A stretch of 64,000 nucleotides of DNA, from positions 17,991,177 to 18,055,176 of the forward strand of contig NC_085869.1 in NCBI RefSeq assembly GCF_034702125.1, written 5' to 3'. Numbering within the stretch: position 1 is the stretch's first letter; each line of letters opens with the position of its first letter. This DNA comes from Engraulis encrasicolus. Its lineage: Eukaryota; Chordata; Actinopteri; Clupeiformes; Engraulidae. The notes beneath the pieces were generated by a model. That model saw only the letters and a list, made by a program, of their open reading frames with translations, had not been told where the DNA came from and searched no databases. Shown here one piece after another: positions 42,836 to 53,948 of this stretch. A program made the position numbers and the translations under genes.

Positions 42836-43648
42836 TGCACCTCCAACATCCATTCCCATGTACCCAACAAAGACCTCCATAGCTTCTTCCTAGCCCCCGA
42901 CAACCTCAGACAAGACCTGTGACACGATGTACTAACAACAACACTAAACACTCAATGGGGACAACTTCTTCTTCTTGGAGAGGTATTGTATTGCAGAGGC
43001 ATTGACCAGCCTTACTTACTTCAGTAGCAACAATCCAATGCAACTACTTGAACCTCTGTAATAATACTTTTAAGATTTCACAAAATGAGCAAAACCCTTG
43101 AGCTGTGTAAAAGGCTCAGGTGCAGCAGCACGTCATCACAATTTTCATCATGGTTAATTTACCATGTACCATTTACCATTGACCAAAGATGGCTGAAGAT
43201 TTTAAATGTTTTGCTTGTTTAGCATTTTCGCATCATGTTTAATGCACCTCCGACATCCATTCCCATGTCCCGACAAAGACCTCCATAGCTTCTTCCTAGC
43301 CCTCGACAACCTCAGACAAGACCTGTGACACGATGTACTAACAACAACACCAAACACTCAATGGGGACAACTTCTTCTAGTTGGAGAGGTATTGTATTGT
43401 ATTTCAGAGGCATTGACAGTGATGGCCGGCCTTACTTATTTCAGTAGCAACAATCCAATGCAACTACCCTACTTGTTTCTGTAATGATAATACTTTTAAG
43501 ATTTCACAAAATGAGCACAACCCTTGAGCTGTGTAAAAGGATCTTCTGATATCAGATACAGGTTAATTTACCACTGGCTGAGCGTTGTTCAAAGATGGCT
43601 GAAGAGTTTAAATGTTTTGTTTGTTAAGCATTTTTGCATCATGTTAAA
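42836..43648. repeat. Tandem duplication of a unit of about 407 bp
   Basis: Copy 1 (42836-43242) and copy 2 (43243 to about 43648) share CATCCATTCCCATGT, CCTCCATAGCTTCTTCCTAG, CTCAATGGGGACAACTTCTT and AAGATTTCACAAAATGAGCA in the same order. The copies differ by scattered substitutions and short indels, so the duplication is not brand new. There is no ORF and no recognised family. Confidence 0.88.
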
Positions 43649-44048
43649 TGCATCATGTTTATATGTATTTATTTGTTCAATGACCTTGGTTTCATGGCAT
43701 ATTGTTACTGTTAATAAAGAAAATCACCCATACAAAAAGAGCAGGTTGAACAAGCCAATTTGGAATAAGTGGTTCTCCCTTGCCACTTCTGAGTTTACGT
43801 ATGTACTCATCATTGAGCATTCAGTTGCTTCAGAAATTACACGTTTTGAGTGATAACTAAAAAAAAAACATAACCCTAACAATGTCGTTTGGCTGTTCAT
43901 ACAGTACACTAAGCACGTAATAGTTGTATACCATGATATTGCAAGGTTAGCATTTATTTGGAATCTGTGAGACGTGGTTGGGTGTTCTTGTGTAGAACCA
44001 CTAGTAGAGGGCCTGTTTAGGAATTTACAAGGTGCTAAAAACCCGTCC
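43649..44048. other. Non-coding, no gene seen
   Basis: AT-rich interval between the tandem duplication and the hAT element. Nothing is recognised. Confidence 0.5.
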
Positions 44049-44056
44049 ACAAAGAT

Positions 44057-44382
44057 CAGTGGCGGATTTAGCAATTTGGGGGCCTAAGGCGAAGTTAGCT
44101 AGGGGGCCCATCGGCCCACCGGCCCACCAAAGTGTGTGTCCCCCCTTGAAAAATAATAATAATAGCCTAATAGGCTTGCTTAGAGATGCTTAGAATACAG
44201 CATCTTCTGTATCACAGATACACAATTCAAAAACTAAGCTCTCTACAACAGTCAGAAGACCTCTTGAACATAATGTGCTTGGGCCAAGTTTTGCTTTAGA
44301 CATTTAGACAGCATTCAATGTTGACATATTCAACATTGCAATCTTCACATGCACATCAATCAATTACACATGGGCATCAAAG

Positions 44383-44439
<57 letters not shown>

Positions 44440-45542
44440 CAGACCATTGCAGTGGCAAACACAGATCAAAGTTCAACGACACTGTGAGAAGGTGAAGTTT
44501 CCCTCCCCCTTCTCACTGGCTAAGTTAGCCTATTTTTAAAACTCACGAACGGTGTATTTATGAACATTTGTGTTTACTAAACTGTCGGGACTTTGGCGAG
44601 CGAAAATACACGCGCACACACTCGTACACGCGCACACTCGCACACCTGCGCTCGCAATGAAACACTTTCTCCGAACATTGTCATGGCCATGGGCGGAGGC
44701 GCGCACAGTCAATGGCAGGATTCCATCAGTGACTTTTGGGAGGGGAAATGTGTGGGGATTTTGTCGTGTTTATTATTTGTGACGATTATGAATGTGTACT
44801 TGGGCAATCTGCGTTCTATGTGGTTATGTTTTGAGTATTGTGTTTAAACTGGCTGTTTTTGTTTGGCGATGGTCGGAAGGAATTGTGAGACCAATCGCGT
44901 AGGCTAGTCTAGTCATGCAGCGTTGAGTGAGTAATTGAATTAGTGAATAATTGGCTGGCCCTAGGAAATGGGTGTATTTAAGCCGTAGTCAAATCGTTGA
45001 TGTGAGCGATTTTGATTGAGAAGCACCTGGTAACCAGTAGGAGGTGGCTTCGCGTAAAACTGCTGCATATCGGTGTAAGCAGAGCGTTGTGCTGTTAGAC
45101 TTTGATGCTGCAGAAGTAATTTTGAAGACTGTCGTATTTTGTTTGCCAGAAGTGTCCTGTCCATGTGTTTTGATGCCCACGTGCACATTTATTTTCTAAT
45201 GTCTGGTGAAAAGGTAAATAAAAAGGCCTAATTATTTTTGATACTTCCGACTTCGTGCCTCATCATCTCCACTCCGCTCGTTACGCACACATCCTTGACA
45301 GAGAGGTAGCAGTCGCTCCCTCACAGACACACATAAAAATAGACAGTAAGATTGCAGTGTATCATTTTGCCCAAATGCCACCACCGCCACACCAACTGCG
45401 TGTGCACATGACGAATTGGACGGCGAGCAGCAAGCATCTCAAACTGAATTGGCTACAAAACAAAACACCACGGCGGGTGAATTCCAAACCAACCAACTGA
45501 GGCATAGTAGTAGCAAGTTCCAATTGCAATCACACACAAGCG

Positions 45543-45585
<43 letters not shown>

Positions 45586-46783
45586 AATGTGACTTACTAT
45601 GAGTAGAGTGCGCTGTCTTTTGTCAATCACGTCGGCGTTTCTCCAGGCTGAACTTCCACATCACCTCCTGTTAGCATCCAGAACTAGCCAGCAATATCGC
45701 CACGTAACGCAGTTCATTATTAAAAACTCCAGCATATCTACTGGAGCTATGGCTGACATGTCAGCTAATTCTGCGATGTTCTAAATCTCGCCACATCGCA
45801 TCAAGTTACAGAATGTTCCTTGAAAGCTGCATGCTTGTTTAAGCCTTTCCAAATTTCGACAGCATGTTTCTGAAATCATTTCAGAGAGATTGAGAAGGTT
45901 GTCTGATGATACCGATGCACCGTCTGCAAGCGCTTAAAGGCTGCGTCCTTTTCAATGGAATAACTAACTCGAGCCAATTCCAGTTCACATCTAGAGGAAA
46001 AGTAACGACTTTTTGAAACAAAATATCTCACGAGGTATCCATTCAACAAAACTTGGGGTTATCAGTGCCGCGGCCATTCACAGATCCATCAGTGGGGATA
46101 GCCACAGTAGTTGACCTGCTAGTGCTACAGTGTAGGGCACCGTTTCCTTGTCGCTGTCCGATCCACGGAGATAGTCCAGGCTTCTAACATGTCATGTCGT
46201 GGGTTATCCAAAGTTACCGATGTTGGAGTTTTAAAACATTTACGCACAGTGTTATCCATATTCAGGAAAGCACAAAACTCGCATGTCTGTTCACCACCTA
46301 GAAATGTCAGTCACCTCGCTTGAGTCGCTTCCGTCTTCAGCGCGTTCGCGGAGGGACCCGCTGCGCATATGGGCAGCAATGCGCACTCACAGTGCGTTCC
46401 GAATGCGCCGTAATTACGCATTGTGCGCATTTGAGCTGTGCAGATATGCGCAGGCATGTTGTGTGGGAACGTAGCGAATGTTTTGGAACTCGTCTCGCGC
46501 ACATGGCATGCATGGATGGAATATTCCATTTTAACACGAAAGAGAGGGGTGTGCACGGGATCTGTATTTGTTTGTAATGTATTGTGTTGCTCTTATTTCC
46601 AATTTAAACATACAAAATTCATTATTTATGAAAACCCATTTATTTGTGAATTACTGTCCAAAGGGGCCCCAATTACTATGTGAAATGTTCCGCTCCCAGT
46701 CAGATGGGGCCCCTAAATTTGGGGGCCTAAGGCGGGGCCTAAGGCGGTTGCCTAGCAACGCCTCTATGCAAGAACCGCGCCTG
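44057..46783. mobile_element. 2.7 kb non-autonomous hAT element
   Basis: A perfect 8 bp duplication, ACAAAGAT, flanks the element (44049-44056 and 46784-46791). The ends are imperfect inverted repeats, CAGTGGCGGATTTAG and, from the right, CAGGCGCGGTTCTTG. A 19 bp subterminal motif, AATTTGGGGGCCTAAGGCG, occurs at both ends in direct orientation (44073-44091 and 46716-46734). No transposase-length ORF exists, so it would need a transposase in trans. The interior holds a (CT)n (44384-44437), a (CA)n with CG run (45539-45581), an AATAAA near 45215 and a CpG-rich stretch at about 46300-46480. The origin of the cargo is unknown. Confidence 0.85.
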
Positions 46784-46791
46784 ACAAAGAT

Positions 46792-47892
46792 GGATTAAAG
46801 CCATAAAGATTTTGCATCAAAAGCAGCTCTGATTAAAACTCAGAGCTTTTACATTCACTGAGGACGGCCTATTTTGCATTTGTCTTGTAATCTCTTTTCA
46901 TCCGGTGAAACTGCTGTTGATTCAGAAATAATATCAATGCAAAATATATAAATAACCAGGACAGAGCGCCGAGTGGGGATATGTCACTTAATCAATGAAA
47001 ACAAATCACGGCCACCATGCCATGATTATTTGAAAAAGTGTGAATATTAATGCGACTGTCGAAATCAATGAAGAGGTTGCATACATTGTCTCCTGCATGA
47101 TCTTGGGGAACTGTTTTTCCATATTTAGCAAGTGTCAGAATAATGTAGCCTCGCCTGGCAACATTTGAAAACAAATTAATAAGTGGAGTCAGCTGAAGAG
47201 CATCATATGGCTCCAAGCAAAGTGTTTGCAAGTGAGTGATTTTCCTTGTGAGAGCAAAAACGACTAAATTGTTTCTCTCTCTCTCTCTCTGGATAAATGG
47301 ATAATTGGGACCCTTCTTGCAGGCAAAAAAAATGTAGACCGAAGGCGGCTCAGCTCAGCTCACGTGAACAAGTAATAAAGTCAGAACAAACCATCACACG
47401 GCACCAATTAATTGGCACTAAAAAATTAAGACTTCCCATTTTGATTGGTAAGGTAATAAGTGTTTGGTGAGGAGCAGATTCCCTATTTCATTATTTGATA
47501 AGAATACACTTAATGAAAATATCAGCCAGGAGCAATGCGAGTCAACACTCGTGCCAGAGTCAAGACATGCTCCGAGGCTCATCATAGTGGAGGGGAAGAG
47601 TCGCATTACCATAGCACTCGACTTCATTACACTGAAGCTCAGACACCTGATGGTTTAATGGCTATCATTTGAAGCACGACAACCAGCAGCAATAGCACTG
47701 AGAAAAGAAGAAAATACCCCAAACATCCCACTGCTTTGTTCTTCTTTCAGTAAAGTACCTGCCTGTCTACCCGCCACCCCCCCACCCCACACCACCCCCC
47801 TTTTCCTGAGGAAAGTATCTGTGTACACATTCTCCCTCTCATCATTACGCCTTCCCAAGATGTGGGAAAAAAAGAAGACAAAGGGTCGAGGG
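46792..47892. other. Low-repeat non-coding block, enhancer-like
   Basis: The intervals 46797-47240 and 47400-47720 are AT-rich with several ATTA, TTAATCAATG and TTTGCAT-type cores and no transposon signs. They are among the best candidates in the window for conserved regulatory DNA of the sox21b domain, on texture only. Confidence 0.4.
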
Positions 47893-47934
47893 AGAGAAAG
47901 AGTGAGAATGAGAGAGAGACAGAGAAAATGAGAG

Positions 47935-47970
<36 letters not shown>

Positions 47971-48046
47971 CGAGCGAGAGAGAGAGAGAGGTAGAGAGAA
48001 TGAGAGAGAGAGAGAGGTAGAGAGAATGAGAGAGAGAATGAGAGTG

Positions 48047-48124
<78 letters not shown>
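47893..48124. repeat. (GA)n-rich complex purine tract
   Basis: About 230 bp of GA with GAATGAGAGA and GGTAGAGAGAATGAGA units repeated. Confidence 0.95.
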
Positions 48125-48125
<1 letters not shown>

Positions 48126-48549
48126 AGTCTAGTCTGCCTGACACTGCATTATTGTATCAATGTCACTGTCCATTAAGTCACCGCGGAGACTCATAGCAAT
48201 CATAACATTCCTTTCCTCAGGGCCCTCAGAGCTGTAAATTCAGTTGGCAGGAGGATGCCTTAGGGGGGTCAAGCGCACCAAATCTCCCCCAGTATAATGG
48301 ACTGCCTATCGCTTACATCTCTCTCTCTCTCTCTCTTTCTCTCTCATAATCACTGGCCTGCAATGAGGACCTTTTCCCCACTGAGAAGAGCTCCAGCATA
48401 TTTCCCTACGAGCCCTTTTGAACTGGATATAATGTAATCCGTGCACTGCAAATACGTATCTCCTGCTTTTGTGGCCAGGCCTCCACTGGGAGGATGGAGC
48501 TGGGGGAGCCCTATCACTTACACACTGTATGGGTGATGGGTGATCGGCG

Positions 48550-48585
<36 letters not shown>

Positions 48586-48947
48586 CTCTCCGCTAGAGAA
48601 CAATGGTACGCAAGAGATAAAGGATGTGACAGTGTCAGTACCAGGTGCCGTCCTGTGAAAGATTCCGATCTTCTCTCTCTTTCTATCTCTCTCTCTCTCT
48701 CTTTTTTTTTACTTCAGTGATTCTTTTAACTTAATGTTTACAACACACACTCTTTTGTGGGGCCCCGAACGCACATACGGTAGTTGTTCTATCTGTCTCC
48801 AAGTCAATTGGACATAAATGGGGACATCAGGGAAGTGAGGTGAGGTGGCGTGGAGTGGGGGTGTGACGTGAAAACATACTTGGTGTTCAACCTGGTTCTC
48901 AGGAGAGCCACTCTCCATGCACTGGTTCACTGCACTGTGTCAAGCAC

Positions 48948-49001
<54 letters not shown>

Positions 49002-49262
49002 TTCACAAGACATGCAGACAGACAAAAAGAAGCCACACGTTATAAGCGGTGGCAGGATGTGAATATAAAGCCTGATGTGTTTTGCAAACACGCCACAGGC
49101 AGCACATGGGCCCAGCCCAGAAAGGGTTGGCAAGCTCAACAATGCACTCTAGGTGTGGCAGCTTCTATTAGGTGATGATGACTACAGTACTGTACATGAG
49201 AAGAGTGAGCTTTGCAAACACAGGTGTGTACAGTACTTCCTCTGTGCCAACTGTGACATTAT
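48125..49262. other. Non-coding with short CT, GT and CA arrays
   Basis: CT at 48319-48345 and 48672-48701, GT at 48549-48581 and CA at 48949-48999. The rest is unique-looking and no gene is recognised. Confidence 0.55.
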
Positions 49263-49518
49263 ATATGAAGAGCTCTTTTCCAAAATGAGATATATCCATT
49301 TTATAAAATGTTGGGAAATTGACATTTTTGCATTGGGCATTCCATTGAATTGCATTGCAAAATGCATTTTATAGAGGTTTAAAAAGTATGTTCTTAAAAT
49401 ATTTGAATAGCAAGAATTCAGATATAGATGATAGGACTTCTTAACAGTCAATTCCAATATTAAAATCCAAAAAGTAAAAAATGGTGAATATAGCGTTTTG
49501 GAAAAGAGCTCTTCATAT
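49263..49518. mobile_element. Foldback MITE with ATATGAAGAGCTC ends
   Basis: A 256 bp element with perfect 23 bp inverted repeats whose outer bases are ATATGAAGAGCTCTTTTC. The pairing continues inward with mismatches for roughly 20 bp more. The interior is AT-rich without an ORF. Flanks do not show a clear duplication beyond TA/AT, so a Tc1/mariner-like 2 bp target is possible but unproven. Confidence 0.82.
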
Positions 49519-49579
49519 GTCAGAATGCCAAATAGGGGGCCGTACTCTACATACACTGTGCCAGTCATAAATGACAATC

Positions 49580-49932
49580 GGTAACACTTAAGAATAACTA
49601 CGCAAAAAATCTTTATAAACACTTTAATAACATTTAATGCTAAATAACATTTAACAAAGCATTTACAGATGTTTGTAAATGAGTAATAACCAAACTGCGA
49701 CTGCACAGTGGAGTGGGAATAAACTTCTACTGTGTGAGTTTTATGTGGTTTCATGCCTTCTGGTCTTTGGAGGAGAAACTTCCAGGACCGATGCAACTGC
49801 GCTGTGTCTGCTGCGCTAACAGAGTATTTCTTGCCCATTTATAAACATTTGTAAACATTGTGTTGATAATTAGTTAATTATGAATAAAGTGTTCACAAAG
49901 CTGTGAATAGGTAGTTATTCTAAAGTGTTACC
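49580..49932. mobile_element. MITE with GGTAACACTT ends and 8 bp duplication
   Basis: A 353 bp element starting GGTAACACTTAAGAATAACT and ending AGTTATTCTAAAGTGTTACC. Flanks TGACAATC (49572-49579) and TAACAATC (49933-49940) match at 7 of 8 positions, pointing to a hAT-like insertion. The GTAACACTTTA-type end is common in fish genomes. Confidence 0.85.
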
Positions 49933-49940
49933 TAACAATC

Positions 49941-50633
49941 TCATTTCAAAGCGTTCTTTCTTTCTAACACGAGCTATTTTGCGGTACTTTCTAAACGACT
50001 GGTATTTGGACTGACCACATGTCATATCACATTTCGAAAAACACCCACCCTCCCCTGCACAAAAGCTTATTTAAATGCATCGTTGTTATTTTCAGATCTG
50101 TTCTTTTTGATTTTGATGACATTAATCCTGACGTAAATCTTATTGAGAGTAAGTATGTGTGGAGATATTACAGGTAATCTGAAACTAGACAGCTACAATT
50201 GTGAAATAAATAAATAAATGAACAAACAAACAAACAAAATCCTTCACCCCCAGGTTACCCAGCACAGTCATCACATCAGAGACCAGAGACAAGGAGGGGG
50301 GAGAACTTGTGGATAAATAGGAGGAGAAAAGCGTAGAAAAAGAAAAGAAAAAGACGGGAAGAAAGGCAGGAAGGAAGAAAAGGAAGAGTGGCAGTGACGG
50401 AGAGAGTGAGGAGCTACACAGTGACATAATGTGAGAACGGAGCAGCCGAGCCGACTGGAGTATTTGGCTGATTGAACAGCCTGTTTTGGACTGATCCCAT
50501 TCAGTTCAGGGGCTCTGCACAAATCCCCCCCTCCCCACTCGCCTGCCACCCCGCCAGGCCGCCTGCTTCTCTAACCCCCTGCCTGTCGACACAGGCCTGA
50601 GTGACACTGGGGCAACCGCCACATCGCACCTCT
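49941..50633. other. Non-coding, no gene seen
   Basis: Unique-looking sequence with a purine-rich stretch at 50325-50410 and short AAAT/AAAC runs near 50206-50236. Confidence 0.5.
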
Positions 50634-50641
50634 GTCTTCAG

Positions 50642-50797
50642 CAGGGCTGCTGACAGCTTTGGCTTGGCCCGGGACAAAGACATCTGAAAGGGCGCCAAAC
50701 CCAATCAATACAATATAAAGAGGATCCAATTATGGGCCCCCTCTCTCCCTGGGCCAAGGACAAGAGACCCTTTTGTCCCCCCCCGTTGGCTTCCCTG
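50642..50797 (+). mobile_element. hAT-type MITE, family 2, copy 3
   Basis: A 156 bp element starting CAGGGCTGCTGACAGC and ending GTTGGCTTCCCTG. It is flanked by a perfect 8 bp duplication, GTCTTCAG (50634-50641 and 50798-50805). Confidence 0.92.
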
Positions 50798-50990
50798 GTC
50801 TTCAGAGAAATACCCACCACCACGCCACATGTGAATAACACCAGGCAGCACAGCACACCAACCATCGCGCCCCATGCGATGACATTCATGACTGATGCTA
50901 TCTGTACAGTACATCTGACCGGGAATAAATGTCAGATTAGCGCCCTAGCTTCAACACAGCAGCTTTATTGCTTTGACTCTACAGCCGTAA

Positions 50991-51293
50991 GACTCGCGTA
51001 AAACAATCCCCTGTGAGCATGTGGTGTGACAGAGACCAAATCATGAACTGATAAAATAAAATAAAATAAAATAAAAGTCCCAGGTGATGCTGACACCTCT
51101 ATCGTATTTGCCTATCAAAACTTGGACTAACTCTATTGTGAGACTCGCGTAAAACAATCCCGTGTGGTGTGAGCATGTGGTGTGACAGAGACCAAATCAT
51201 GTACTGATAAAATAAAATAAAATAAAAAGTCAGAGGTGATGCTGACACCTCTATCGTACTTGCCTATCAAAACCTGGACTAACTCTATTCTGA
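50991..51293. repeat. Tandem duplication of a 151 bp unit with (AAAAT)n inside
   Basis: Copies 50991-51141 and 51142 to about 51293 share GACTCGCGTAAAACAATCCC, the (AAAAT)n run and GTGATGCTGACACCTCTATC. The copies are about 95% alike. The LTR element inserted immediately to the right. Confidence 0.9.
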
Positions 51294-51315
51294 CTTTCGC
51301 ACTGCACAGCTGCAC

Positions 51316-51968
51316 TGTGACGGTGTGAACCCCACCGCACTAGTTTGAATCATTTTAAGTTGATTTATTTGCTTGTTTTTCATGTTTGTTTAAAAGTCAG
51401 TGTCCTAGGTGCACATAGGTGCTGTACTGCTTTTTTGTTTTGTACTGCTTTTTGTTTTTCTTGATTTATTTGTATGTTTAAAGTATAGGCCTAATTTAGT
51501 TTGATTTGTGTTTGGTGGAATGCGCATGTGCCCTTAATGGGCTGGTTTAACGAGGTGCCCTCAATTGGCTGTGTAGCCAGATGATTTCCAATTAGAATAG
51601 CCTAATTGGTAGTGCCATGTGATTGGCTAATGTCTTGACTGCCTTGTCTATTTGAATCCCGGTGTAGGGAACTCAGGAGGCTCATTTTTGTTTCTGAAGC
51701 ACATGAGTGCTGTCACCCCACCTGATGCAAGGTGTTGGGTTCCTTTTGGTGGCTTTTTGCAAGTCATATGTTTGACTCCACCATTTTCTGCCCTTTTTTT
51801 TAGCTTAATTTTGTATGTTTGTTTCGTTCTCTTTTTACCTTTTTGTAAATGGTTTCTGCACTTTATTGGGACTTTGGTTTAATAAAAAAAAAACATCATT
51901 TTTTCACCCCTACTTTTTGTGTCACTGCATTGCTGAATTTCTCCTGGCCTCGAGGCTACTCTACAACA
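51316..51968 (+). repeat. 5' LTR of the gag-only element
   Basis: 653 bp. It contains an AATAAA at 51881-51886, roughly 80 bp before the LTR end, as expected for a retroelement poly(A) signal. Confidence 0.93.
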
Positions 51969-52076
51969 TTTGGTGGCAGCGGTTTGGGATGCCAGTGTGC
52001 CGTGGAGAAATTGCAGTGACATTTTTTTTTTGCCTTAGTATATCTTTTTTTCTCTTTTGACTTTTTTTGCCTCACC

Positions 52077-53132
52077 ATGGACGAAGAGCTGGAAAGGAGA
52101 CTGGCTGCTGAGCAATTGTTGGAGTGGCTGGAGCTCGAAGATGAGTGGGAGGAGGCTACTCCTCTCCTGGTGGAGGCTCTTGAAGACCGGTTTCCTGAGC
52201 AGTGGGCCGAATGGCTACAACAGTACCCGGCTGCGACCACGTTGGAGATGATCTTCAGCAATCAACGTTTCCTGCTCAACCAGCTAAGCAGAGGCATCCA
52301 GCCGGGGAAGGAGCTGTGTCCCTGTCGTCCGGAGAGCCGAGCCGAGTCCTGCTGTTTCCACTGCTCCATGAGCGACCACCACTCAACCACCTGTCCAGAT
52401 CGTCCAGAGCGATGGTGTGGCCATTGCAGAAGGTATGGCCATAGTTTGGCCATGTGTGTGCTCCACCAGCCATGGGCGTTGGAGAGCACAGAGGCCAGCA
52501 CATCAGTGGTTCCAGCATTGGGGCCTATGGAGGCTTGCGTTCCAGCGGAGCCTGAACAAGCTCCGCCAACTGAGCCCCCTTCAGCAGCTGCATGGCCGCA
52601 GATACTGGTGGCTGGGTCTACCGAGACCTGTCCAGCAGCACCAACAACCGTCCCTGATCCACCTGCAGCTGTGAAGCCAGTTTTGGCTTGTGCAGCACCA
52701 GAGCCTTCACCATGTGGCTCAACAGCCGGGCCTGCAGAGGCCCACACACACGTGAGTCCGTTTTCTAAGACACATGTACATTCGCGACAGAGACACAAAA
52801 GGCGTGCGTCTCTTGTAAAGAGGCATTGCCAGCACAAACCGATACCACCTGCTAATGACTTTGGGTCAGTGCCAGCTGAAAAGCAAGTTTGGACTCCTAT
52901 ACCTCCGTGTGTGAGTGTAGGACCATTGCGTGGACTTGTGATTCCACCCGAAGCGGCTTTTAAGCCATATGCATCTAACTGGGGGCATTTGCCTCATTGT
53001 GGTCCACAATTTATCACTTTTGTGACTCTGGTAGTACTGCCTGTGTTCTTTGTATGTACTTGGGGTGGTTTGATTTTTATTTTGCCTTTGGTTTTGTTTC
53101 CTCTGAATTGGGTTGTCCCAGTATTTTTTTGA
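52077..53132 (+). CDS. Gag-like protein with two CCHC zinc knuckles (LTR element ORF)
   Basis: A 351-residue ORF, intact from ATG to TGA, is the only ORF of the element. The N-terminal 70 residues are acidic and helical-looking (EELERRLAAEQLLEWLE). Two zinc knuckles follow, both CX2CX4HX4C: C93-C96-H101-C106 and C114-C117-H122-C127. These are nucleic-acid-binding motifs of retroelement nucleocapsid proteins. A Pro/Ala-rich stretch (about 145-240) and a basic patch (HSRQRHKRR, near 250) come next. The last 40 residues are strongly hydrophobic and could form one or two membrane segments; this end may be a fortuitous reading of the T-rich region before the LTR. There is no protease or polymerase motif. 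I infer a capsid or RNA-packaging role from the knuckles and position. I cannot name the family. Confidence 0.75.
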   Translation: MDEELERRLAAEQLLEWLELEDEWEEATPLLVEALEDRFPEQWAEWLQQYPAATTLEMIFSNQRFLLNQLSRGIQPGKELCPCRPESRAESCCFHCSMSDHHSTTCPDRPERWCGHCRRYGHSLAMCVLHQPWALESTEASTSVVPALGPMEACVPAEPEQAPPTEPPSAAAWPQILVAGSTETCPAAPTTVPDPPAAVKPVLACAAPEPSPCGSTAGPAEAHTHVSPFSKTHVHSRQRHKRRASLVKRHCQHKPIPPANDFGSVPAEKQVWTPIPPCVSVGPLRGLVIPPEAAFKPYASNWGHLPHCGPQFITFVTLVVLPVFFVCTWGGLIFILPLVLFPLNWVVPVFF

Positions 53133-53292
53133 CCGACCAATGGTCTACTGTCTTTTTTAAAAATTATTGTTCTTTCCTGTTGGTGATGTATTTTTAGTGG
53201 GGTATGCATATGCGTGCTATCTGTAAGATGTAGCATTCCCTCTCCTCCGTGTCTTCGGCGAGCCGGCACGCCTTGACATATGGTTGGGGGTG

Positions 53293-53943
53293 TGTGACGG
53301 TGTGAACCCCACCGCACTAATTTCATTCATTTTAAGTTGATTTATTTGCTTGTTTTTCATGTTTGTTTAAAAGTCAGTGTCCTAGGTGCACATAGGTGCT
53401 GTACTGCTTTTTGTTTTGTACTGCTTTTTGTTTTTCTTGATTTATTTGTATGTTTAAAGTATAGGCCTAATTTAGTTTGATTTGTGTTTGGTGGAATGCG
53501 CATGTGCCCTTAATGGGCTGGTTTAACGAGGTGCCCTCAATTGGCTGTGTAGCCAGATGATTTCCAATTAGAATAGCCTAATTGGTAGTGCCATGTGATT
53601 GGCTAATGTCTTGACTGCCTTGTCTATTTGAATCCCGGTGTAGGGAACTCAGGAGGCTCATTTTTGTTTCTGAAGCACATGAGTGCTGTCACCCCACCTG
53701 ATGCAAGGTGTTGGGTGCCGTTTGGTGGCTTTTTGCAAGTCATATGTTTGACTCCACCATTTTCTGCCCTTTTTTTTAGCTTAATTTTGTATGTTTGTTT
53801 CGTTCTCTTTTTACCTTTTTGTAAATGGTTTCTGCACTTTATTGAGACTTTGGTTTAATAAAAAAACCCATCATTTTTTCACCCCTACTTTTTGTGTCAC
53901 TGCATTGCTCAATTTCTCCTGGCCACGAGGCTACTCTACAACA
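53293..53943 (+). repeat. 3' LTR of the gag-only element
   Basis: 651 bp, about 98% identical to the 5' LTR, with AATAAA at 53857-53862. The 3' LTR ends CTACAACA and is followed by the TGCAC duplication. Confidence 0.93.
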
Positions 53944-53948
53944 TGCAC

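Larger units (their letters stand above)
51316..53943 (+). mobile_element. LTR retrotransposon, gag-only, recently inserted
   Basis: A complete 2,628 bp element: a 5' LTR, a short leader, one ORF and a 3' LTR. A perfect 5 bp duplication, TGCAC, lies on both sides (51311-51315 and 53944-53948). The LTRs begin TGTGACGG and end CTACAACA, obeying the TG...CA rule. The two LTRs differ at only about a dozen positions, so insertion was recent. Just inside the 5' LTR is TGGTGGCAGCGG, positioned as a primer binding site, though I cannot name the tRNA. A G-rich TGGTTGGGGGTG precedes the 3' LTR as a polypurine-like tract. No protease, reverse transcriptase, RNase H or integrase is present, so it must use another element's enzymes. 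Confidence 0.93.

Noticed and set aside
49182..49838. A 218-codon ORF on the minus strand
   Set aside because: It runs across two independent MITEs (49263-49518 and 49580-49932) and has no family motif; the length is chance in AT-rich DNA.
52262..52837. Minus-strand 191-codon ORF opposite the gag-like gene
   Set aside because: It is the antisense shadow of the GC-rich gag ORF; the plus strand has the zinc knuckles and correct position within the LTR element.
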